From assembly GCF_000004195.4 (NCBI RefSeq), contig NC_030681.2:21964482-22028481 (forward strand): a DNA stretch of 64,000 nucleotides, read 5' to 3'. A program made the position numbers and the translations under genes. This document shows positions 55,357-64,000 of the stretch, in pieces. Under the pieces are notes generated by a model that searched no databases, was not told the DNA's origin, and saw only the letters and a list, made by a program, of their open reading frames with translations. This DNA is from Xenopus tropicalis (lineage: Eukaryota > Chordata > Amphibia > Anura > Pipidae). Position 1 is the stretch's first letter; each line of letters begins with the position of its first letter.

Positions 55357-57399
55357 TTCTCCTTCATGACTGATTCTAAGGTGCAAATTTGCTATCATTC
55401 GTATGTTTTTTGTTTTCGTAACTTGTGTTTTTTAGCACTAAAAAACATGGATTTTTCCTAATTACTCTAAAAAGATGTGATTTATAAAGCAAAAAAAAAA
55501 AACTACACCATCTAAAAGCTGTTGAGGTCATATAGAAGTCAATGGGAGGTTTCCTAAGCAAATTATAACAATCTTAATTTTATTTCTGGTTTTAGAAGTT
55601 TTCGGGGGTTTTTTGTTTGTAAGTGTAAGTTTTCATATCGCTTTTGTTTTTGTTTTTGTTCCATATTTTTAATTTGATCGTGCTCTTCCAATTCAAAGCT
55701 TGTAATAATAAATGACTATACAGTCATAGTTTTAGTGGAAAAGAGTTTTTTGTGTAGTTTTAAAAACCCCTAAAACAACTAAAATCAGAATGTTGATAAA
55801 CGGGCCTCCTCGTTGTGATTTTTATTTGCCTAGCATAGGCAGACTGGCTTCTCTCGTGCTGAAATGTCAATATGATGTAGCTTTGCAGATATGTTTTCCT
55901 GCCTTGGCACTTTATGTTGTGAATTTACACATATAGAACATTTTCATCCTCTGAAATCCACTGGGCTTTGTCAACTGAATACTAATGAGCAGAGTTATTC
56001 TTCCATAATGAAAATGGAAGGGAAACATTCCTTTCTGGCTAATTAATGCTAGCAGTGACAAACACATTTTAACAGTAGATTGAAATGAAGTATGCAGAAT
56101 TCCCCATAGAAACTCTAAGAGAAGCACTCAAAGCTGGGGGGAAAAAAAATCATCTAAAAGTGTCTTTCCAAGCTAAATGTCTGAAAATATTCATAATCAT
56201 TTTTCTATGAATATAGTATAAAATGTCAGCCTTCCATTCTGTGTAGTTTGAATAGACCTGCTATGTGGGTGGTGCATTATACGAACCATAGGTGTAATGG
56301 GCAAATAAAGTGGCATTCGCAAATATACCTCTAGATTTTCTTTTATGTATGAAATCTGAATCTTTCCAGTGTATGTGAATACAATATAAAGCTGCTTATG
56401 ATAAAATGCAATAGCCCTAAAGGAAGTGCCCATAAATGGTTATTATTAGTGTTTTTATTATTTTCTCCCCTAAATAAAAACTATTTTATCAAATTTGACT
56501 GTAGATTTTTATTTGTAGGTAAGTGTTTGTCCATTTAGGAAAACTCTGTCGCTACAAACGCAACTGTCTTAGTGGCATTGGGCATGGATAGGGTTGATAC
56601 GGATGTGGCCTAATGCAAGATGTATGGCTATATATAGAAGAATTACATAGTATTTTCAAATATTATTTATATGCTACCTGGTTATTGATTGGTTACCTGG
56701 TGGATGAATTGGTTTCCATGTTATTACATTATCTTAGTTATGTCTTTTATTTGATTCTAAGCAAACAACAAATCTGTTTAAGAAAAGGCAAAATGATGCC
56801 TTTCTCTTTAAGCCTCTACCCATTGTAATGCCATTCATTAAAAAGGCAAATATAGCAGCAACAAGACACATTTATTTACAAGGGATGTTCATTATATCAT
56901 GAAGCAGGTTTTTAATAATCACAAGAACATTTAATTATCATGTGTGTCATCTAATAAGCCAAGAATAGCTCTATTTAATCAGGCGCCTACATAAGAAGAG
57001 AAAAACACACATCATTTTCTGCCGGCATTTCTGGATTCATTCAGTGATAACGCAAAAGAAAAGAACATACAAGCAAAGTGCAAAAATTGCAAGGACATTT
57101 GACTTTATTTACTTTATGAACTTGCACCACCACCAGTCTTACTTAAGCAAGCTGTGCTCTGGTTGGTAGAGGGTCTAGTAGCTATCAAAAGCGCCTTCTT
57201 CCACATTGCGTACTTTATATAATAAGACTATAAAACCTAGAGAAGCTCGTTCCCATTCTTCCTGTTCTTTGTAGTGTCTGAGAGATAGATACTAAGCTAG
57301 GTTTAAGGACACATGAGCAAACTAATCCACCACCACCGTTACAGATACACCCAATTGCCTTTTTCATTATTCAGGTCATTTTTCTCTTTCCTTAACCAC
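55357..57399. other. Intronic AT-rich sequence
   Basis: A piece at about 55690-55815 ends GTTGATAAACGGGCC, like a right end of a GGCCC..TTTATCAAC MITE with no clear partner. Otherwise nothing was recognised. Confidence 0.4.
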
Positions 57400-57668
57400 T
57401 AGTGATGGACGAAATTATTCCGTGTTTCGACATTGGCAGATTGTTTTGTGAAACGGGTGACAAAATTCACTGCAGAAAATCGACGCAAAAATTGTTGCGT
57501 GTCAAAAAAGTTTTCCCACGCCTCAAGCCATTTTTCTTTTTTTCGTGAGCGCCAATTTTTTTTTTGCCACAGAACATTTTTGCTGTTTGCAAATTTTTCA
57601 CCATTTCATGAATATTTTGAAAGATTCGCTAATTGTTCTGCAAAACGGGACAGATTCGCTCATCACTA
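57400..57668. mobile_element. hAT MITE (TAGTGATGAGCGAA family)
   Basis: The ends are TAGTGATGGACGAAATTATT and GACAGATTCGCTCATCACTA. The flanks TTAACCAC (57392-57399) and TTTACTAC (57669-57676) are a decayed 8-bp duplication with two differences. Confidence 0.83.
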
Positions 57669-59991
57669 TTTACTACATTTCATGTCCTGACAGTTTAAAT
57701 TCCCAGCTTGTTCCTTCCAAAAACACACCATTCACCAAGCTTTCCTTCCATCATGTTCAGATTCCTACACTTACAGCCCTAATCTCCTTCCTATCAGTGT
57801 AATAACTATTTACATAAAGCAATGACTACACATTCTTTATGCTTTATCTTAGGCAATGTCAAAGCTCCTTTTCTAATACTGCCCCCCATAAAAAAACAAA
57901 ACCCACTAAATAAATTGGTTACATAACAAAAATGCAAATTCAAAAGAGTGGGGCTCAAAGCAAAGATTTAATAACCTGAGATTATAACCAGTAGGAAAGT
58001 ATGCAGTTCACATGTAGAGTGCTATTTCAGGTCACTAATGGACGTGACATTTAATTCCCTTTATAAGTTAGATGCGCCCTAATTGAACAGAACTGCAATC
58101 ACTATGGCTTTGCATCTCTTTGCTCATACATAGCTAATTGTTTACTCCCACTATTGACTAGATCAAAGTTTATTGCATGTGACGCGGGATTAGTGGTAAG
58201 TGTCTCTGTAGGCAGATATGTACATATTGAAAGTGACATATTTTAGGTATAAGCCCCTCTGTTGGCTAAAGTGGAAAAATCACATAATCTATTTGCATGG
58301 ATCTACTGTGAGCCTTATTGTGGTTAATGGTTCTTTAAGTGACGATTGTATTGTTCTTTAATAAAAAATCTTTTAGGTTTGGCAAGACCAAACTAGAAAC
58401 GCATTCATTATAAAATACCGTTAAAGGGATACAGCTACCTTGAAATGAAAATGAGCTGGATGCAAGGTGATGCCTTTGTAGTCCCGCAAACACCTTTCAT
58501 TTGGGTAATAAATGACCCTCTGTAGTTTCACATCCTCACCCCTGTCAGCATAATTGAAGTTTGAATTCTGCAATCCATAGTATTAACATACAAATGAAAA
58601 ATTAAGGAAAAATGTGTTTTCCCAATACAAAATAGACCCAAATTGGCCACATTTATTAAAGCAAAGAAGTCCTATTAAATATGTTTTCCTCTGCTATAGT
58701 AATGTAATGATTTAAACCATTTTTAGTATGAAACTATAGTTTGTTCTGCGTGTTTTTTTAAACATACTTCATTGTGTGGGATTATTTGGAATATGAAAAA
58801 AAAAATCTTCAAAGCTTAACATGTATTTTGTGAAGTGCGAAGTTGAAAGTACTGCTTTGAAATCAAACGCATTGCTTGGCTAATTAAAAATGTTTTAACG
58901 ATAAAAAACGATTTATGCTTCTGCCGCATCAGCACCGGCGCTTTCATCAGCGACGTTCCCAACCACATGTTCAGCGAATGTTGCCAATGCGTCATAGGGG
59001 CATTTCTAAAATAAGCTCTACAGATAATATTTGATAGGAAAGAAATAGGAAAGTGTCAAATCTATACCTTCTGGCAATAATAAGCTGCAAGTTGATTGAA
59101 AAGTAATTAAAAATATGAAAAAAACTTTATAGCCTAAAACGTAGAACAGTGTTGTAAATTAAACAGAACAATCATTTTAGGCTTCCATTTTTTCACTTGT
59201 GCTAAAATTGGCACAGGATGGGAAATCAACATCTTTTATAAAAAAAAACAACCACAGCAAATGTTTCCCTGTCCGCTAGGGATCTAGATACTGATGCCTG
59301 TGGTTGTTTGCCCTCAGGCTTTCAAGTTAGTTGAAGACATACATAGAGCTTTGGGTTCAATTGTTGTCCCCCAGCATGCTACAAATTGAATGTATAAGGG
59401 TTTCTTCCTATCCATTTAATCCTATGAAGGGGGTGGTGGAGTTTTGTACACGGACTTCAGGAGATGATATTAAAGACACACTTGGGTAAGAAAGAATTTG
59501 ATCAGAGATAGATAGAAAAAATGTAATTCTAATTGAATGAATAATACACAAAAATATAATTCCTCTTGAACAGCATCAGACTTAGATGCTAGGGGCCCAC
59601 TAGAAAACCTTGGACCATAGGCCCACTTTCTAAACTATTATTACCCCCTCCTTCCTCAACCTCTTTATTGTCCTCTTTTCTCTATTCTTCCATCCCTTTT
59701 TCCCATACAGAAATGGGGAATGACCACGCAATTGGGCAAATAGTTAGAAGCAGGAGGGCCCACTGACACCTGGAACCACCGGGAGTTTTCCTGGTATCTT
59801 AGTAGGTCAGTTCAACACTACTCTTGAACACAAAATTGTATATATATTTGAGTTTGGAGCAAATATTTCTTCGATAGCTAGCACGGCAGCAACATAAATC
59901 CCTTAACTCACAAAATATAGGAGCTTTTTTTAGGTAGAATTTTTAGGTAGCCAACATTTTGGGTTTCTGAATCATGCCCAAAGCACTTAGG
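57669..59991. other. Intronic sequence with nothing recognised
   Basis: No gene, tandem array or element terminus was recognised with confidence. A TTAAAGGGATAC at 58422 may start a decayed Kolobok MITE. The segment 58800-59000 is relatively non-repetitive and richer in CpG. Confidence 0.4.
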
Positions 59992-60303
59992 TAGTGATGA
60001 GCGAATCTGTCTCGTTTTGCTTTGCCGAAAAATTTGTGAGTCTTTGAAAAGATTTGTCAAACAGTGACAATTTGGCGCATCAAAAAATTGTCTCAACTTG
60101 TTGCAACTTTTTTTTTGACACACGTCCTTTTTTTTACACTTGCAACAATTTTTTTTTTTACATGGGTGACAATTTTTTAACACGGGCGGCAATTTTTTGA
60201 CGCTTGCCGAATTTTCCCACTGCGAATTTTGTCACCCATTTAGGAAAAAATCACCAATGGCGAAATCCTGCTGAATCCTGCTGAATTATTTTGCCCATGA
60301 CTA
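59992..60303. mobile_element. hAT MITE (TAGTGATGAGCGAA family), decayed
   Basis: The left end TAGTGATGAGCGAATCTGTC is intact. The right end is decayed to TTTTGCCCATGACTA. The interior has several GACAATTTTTT / GGCAATTTTTTGACGC subrepeats. Confidence 0.75.
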
Positions 60304-60311
60304 CTACATTT

Positions 60312-60475
60312 TGGGGCAGATATATCAAAATGTGAGTTTGAAGGATAATACATACAAAAATCAGCCATATTATTCCTATGGGAAACTTATTTATCAAATG
60401 GTGAGTCCTAACTTTCACCCGTGCTTGAGTTTTTATGTATTAAGCTCTAAACTCACATTATATTAAATATGCCCC
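60312..60475. mobile_element. Short MITE with GGGGCAGATATATCAAA ends
   Basis: TTGGGGCAGATATATCAAAA and TATTAAATATGCCCCATAA form inverted ends about 160 bp apart. Internal inverted CTTATTTATCAAATGGTGAG. A related fragment (GGGGCAGATTTATCAAC) begins at 7171. Confidence 0.65.
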
Positions 60476-60529
60476 ATAATGTCACATTAGTGTACTAATA
60501 AATAGGCAAAAGGCTCAGCAACTGATATG

Positions 60530-60545
60530 TGTGTATGTGTGTGTG
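60530..60545. repeat. Short (GT)n microsatellite
   Basis: GTGTGTATGTGTGTGTGCG, a minor simple repeat. Confidence 0.6.
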
Positions 60546-61160
60546 CGCAATTCCTATCTTTCACCATTAAATATTTAGAAACACATATACTGCACTTTAT
60601 CACTTGTGATGCTTTAAAAATATATAGTTTAGATATAGAATGACGACTTTTGTGCTTTCTGAAATGCCGCTGCTCTAGTTCAATGTTAAAATAAAGTAAA
60701 AAAACCATGATATCAGTTTAATTTCTCTTTCTCGTTCCCAAAGGTTTACTCTTTTTCCTGCAGGTGTACAGAAAATTTACTATTGATAGTATCATGCCTT
60801 AGGCTGGCCCATGGAAAGAATCCATAATTATAGATGGTTCTGAGATATAAGATCTCCATCCGGAAAAAATTATTTCTACCAAAACAGGCAGTATTTTTTA
60901 ATTTTAAAGAAATGGATTTTTTACCCTCCAATCTATTTTTTAGATTTAGCTTTAGATACTCTGGGATTTGCAGTGTTACTTTCTGTTTATTTAATGACAT
61001 TGCTTTAAAGGAAGTAGAGTGCACATCTTAGAGAGGTTCCTTAGAAGGTAATGCAATACAAATGACCTCTATTCCAATATTGGGAATAAAGCCTCATGGA
61101 TTTATCCCATAACCTAGTTTACATAAGAGTAGGGCTTACTATTTTGCACACATAGTATTA

Positions 61161-62278
61161 CAGGTATGGGATCTCTTATCCGCAAACCTGTTATCCAGAA
61201 AGCTCCAAATTACGGAAAGCTCATCTCCCATAGACTCCATTTCAATCAAGTAATTCAGAATTTTAAGACTGATTTTCTTTTCTCTGTAGTAATAAAACAG
61301 TACCTTGTAATTGATCCCAACTAAGATATAATTACCCCTTATTGGGGGCAGAACAGCCCTATTGGGTTTATTTCATGGTTAAATGATTCCCTTTTCTCTG
61401 TAATAATAAAACAGTACCTGTACTTGATCCCAACTAAGGTATAATTACCCCTTATTGGGGGCAGAACAGTCCTATTGGGTTTATTTAATGGTTAAATGAT
61501 TCCCTTTTCTCTGTAATAATAAAACAGTACCTGTACTTGATCCCAACTAAGGTATAATTACCCCTTATTGGGGGCAGAACAGTCCTATTGGGTTTATTTA
61601 ATGGTTAAATGATTCCCTTTTCTCTGTAATAATAAAACAGTACCTGTACTTGATCCCAACTAAGGTATAATTACCCCTTATTGGGGGCAGAACAGTCCTA
61701 TTGGGTTTATTTAATGGTTAAATGATTCCCTTTTCTCTGTAATAATAAAACAGTACCTGTACTTGATCCCAACTAAGATATAATTATCCCTTATTGGGGG
61801 CAGAACAGCCCTATTGGGTTTATTTAATGGTTAAATGATTCCCTTTTCTCTGTAATAATAAAACAGTACCTGTACTTGATCCCAACTAAGATATAATTAC
61901 CCCTTACTGGGGGCAGAACAGCCCTATTGGGTTTATTTAATGGTTAAATGATTCCCTTTTCTCTGTAATAATAAAACAGTACCTGTACTTGATCCCAACT
62001 AAGATATAATTACCCCTTATTGGGGGCAGAACAGCCCTATTGGGTTTATTTAATGGTTAAATGATTCCCTTTTCTCTGTAATAATAAAACAGTACCTGTA
62101 CTTGATCCCAACTAAGATATAAATAATCCTTATTGGATGCAAAACAATCCTATTGGGTTTAATTAATGTATTATTTATTTTTTACTAGACTTAAGGTATG
62201 GAGATCCAAATTACGGAAAGACCCCTTATCCGGAATACCATTGGTCCCGAGCATTCCGGTTAATAGGTCCTATACCTG
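61161..62278 (-). mobile_element. TA-flanked MITE expanded to about eight 113-bp units, inverted orientation
   Basis: The ends are CAGGTATGGGATCTCTTATC and AATAGGTCCTATACCTG with TA on both sides (61159-61160, 62279-62280). ATCCCAACTAAGATATAATT (or AAGGTATAATT) recurs every 113 bp. Consecutive units share the variants AAGGTATA and CAGTCCTATT, which marks recent amplification of one sub-block (61435-61690). Confidence 0.95.
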
Positions 62279-62399
62279 TAGCTTTTTTTGTTTCTGCAAG
62301 CTTACTTGCTAAATATGTTGCTGCTTGCTAGAGAGCAATCCATTATGTTCAAAATTCATAAATGAGTGGATTGTATTGACTTTATCTCATCAAGTGCTA

Positions 62400-63600
62400 T
62401 GCTTTTATTGAGGGATCTTTATGAATGTCTCAAAGCAGATGCAAATTGGGGCAATTTGTGTCACCTACTTCCAAAGTAGAAGTGCTTCACTTCAGAGCAT
62501 ATTTTGAAAATAGTGTTTTAGTCCGGTATATTGGATTCTTGGGTTTTGCACAACCTGCTGTAGGAATCCTGGAGCTACTGCCCACTTATGTGGTGACTGT
62601 AGCTCAAGGGTTTCCCATCATCAGTGGGCACACTTGTACAGGAGGGATGCAATTTGAACTCATATGAAAGTGCAGGAGCGGGTTTGAATTCAAGAACTGC
62701 ATCAACACGTTCAACATTCATAGCGCCAACAGTTGCAAGTGCATTAATGAATGATCCTTTGAAGACCACTCAAACTGCTGATCTACAGATGAAGCAAATT
62801 TAACTGATGGATCTTTGCCCAGGATGCTGCTCCATGTGTATGAATGAAAACAAATGAAGGTGAAGGTGGGCCACAATATCAGGGAAAAGTTGAACTTGTA
62901 TTTCCAGAAAGGATAGCCACATAGTTCCAATTTTAATGTTTCAGGGGCTCATGATAGGCCAGGAAATAGAGTGCAGGGTTGGGTTAGTTAGCAGGGGAAT
63001 AGACATTAGAGTTGGTGGGTGGAACATAATGGACATCTTTGTGACCATATTAGGAAGGGCAGTCATTTTAAGTCAAGGGGAAGAGGAAAAGCAGTCCAGC
63101 CCACAATACCAATTTAGTGGTTGTGTAAGTTGTCACATGTGGCCTTTGGAGAAAGGAATACAAGTAATACATGATATTTAAATAGCAGATTGCAATTTAG
63201 GGCTTGTCACAGCGAGGAAGATGTGGGTCCCTGGCAATGCATTTGATGGGTTAAAAAATTCCAGAGATGGTTGTATTTTGGTAAGGACAAAGAGTGCTTT
63301 TTTGATAAGACCTCTCTAAGGGGTTTGCAGTCCCTGGCAGGCAATTGTTAGTGATTTAAAGAAAAACAGGTGGCTCCACGTACCCAGCGAGCTGGATAAT
63401 TGGGTGGCTGCTGGATTTGGTACGGTTGTGTTATGGAGTTGCTGCCAGGGGCCTTAGTGTTTCTACACAAGTTATTATTGATATAATGTTTATGTTACAT
63501 GCTAATATTTACTTTATGAAGTTATGAATTGTAATTGAAAATGCACTTGTTTTCTTAAAAAAAGCTGTGGCTAACAAGGATTCCTATCGGTCATGATGGT
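62400..63600 (-). mobile_element. Decayed retroelement-like block, possibly DIRS/tyrosine-recombinase type
   Basis: The minus strand has two broken open segments. One reads CTSVPTDDGKPLS after EFKLHPS and is preceded by NVERVDAVLE (62575-62769). The other covers 62718-62930. The arrangement 'VERL...P.....L..GF..G' is loosely like DIRS-type ORFs. Many stops and frameshifts are present, and no catalytic domain was seen. The class is a guess and the block may be something else. Confidence 0.25.
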
Positions 63601-64000
63601 ATGGAGTGCATCATTTCTACGACGGGAATGGGGGCCTTTTTCTGTCATTGCCCGGCCATGTGTTTATATTTATTTCCAGTTCTCTTCCTGCAACGTTTTA
63701 TTTACAAATATTTCTCAAAGATCACAAAACCTAACATCACCTCAAATATCCTAATAGTATCTAATAATGAAAGATTAATGGTGCATTCCGCTCAAAACAG
63801 AGCAATATAGCCACCTTGGTTCCACTATAGTGAATTGTGATCAGGCACCGCATGTGGCACCATGCTGAGCCCTAATGTAGCTTTTACAGTCTCCTCCATT
63901 TGTATGTCGTAGGCAGCACAAAGAGAGTGAAGAAACTATTAGCACTTGCTACTAACAGAATGATTAATGGCACACCTAGGAACTTCGATACATGTGCATA
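63601..64000. other. Window edge, nothing recognised
   Basis: The single open stretch at 63601-63810 has no recognisable domain and AT-rich, intron-like composition. Confidence 0.4.

Noticed and set aside
62575..62930. Additional neurexin exon on the minus strand
   Set aside because: The peptides do not match any LNS, EGF or stalk segment of neurexin that I know, and splice sites in the right phase are absent.

Overview
This window is vertebrate nuclear DNA. It is almost certainly from a clawed frog (Xenopus). I infer this from the mix of repeats: TTAA-flanked Kolobok/T2-type MITEs, a TA-flanked MITE carrying 113-bp tandem units, many hAT, Harbinger-like and foldback elements, and CR1 LINE tails ending in CTATGTAA repeats. 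I cannot tell X. tropicalis from X. laevis by reading alone. There are no bacterial genes, operons, rRNA genes, tRNA genes or CRISPR arrays.

The only gene I can support is the 3' end of neurexin-1 (nrxn1), on the minus strand. The last coding exon (27248-27546) encodes the end of the extracellular stalk, the transmembrane helix and the cytoplasmic tail with its C-terminal PDZ ligand EYYV. The penultimate exon (45876-45966) encodes the acidic [24 protein letters not shown] segment and ends in two donors 9 nt apart. An intron of about 18.3 kb separates them. The 3'UTR runs leftwards from 27247 and probably reaches a poly(A) signal at 22532-22527. Sequence right of 45966 is most likely the next upstream intron. 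Sequence left of about 22.5 kb is intergenic.

Layout: 1-22.5 kb is a gene desert with MITEs, hAT elements, a decayed CR1 LINE (4.74-5.83 kb) and smaller LINE pieces. 22.5-27.25 kb is the probable 3'UTR, split by a 262-bp tRNA-SINE-like tandem array that itself holds an hAT insertion. 27.5-45.9 kb is the last intron. It contains a minisatellite of about 40 x 34 bp, an array of about 11 x 186 bp with a recent 559-bp trimer duplication, expanded and unexpanded copies of the TA-flanked MITE, a Kolobok MITE with two nested hAT insertions, and a large hairpin. 46-64 kb is intronic, with a 439-bp palindromic foldback element, three more expanded MITEs and a decayed element near the right edge.

I found no new multi-gene system. 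The most notable features are the 34-bp minisatellite, which in the nrxn1 sense direction carries two 5'-splice-site-like motifs per unit, the SINE/hAT nest in the probable 3'UTR, and the repeated internal tandem amplification of non-autonomous transposons.
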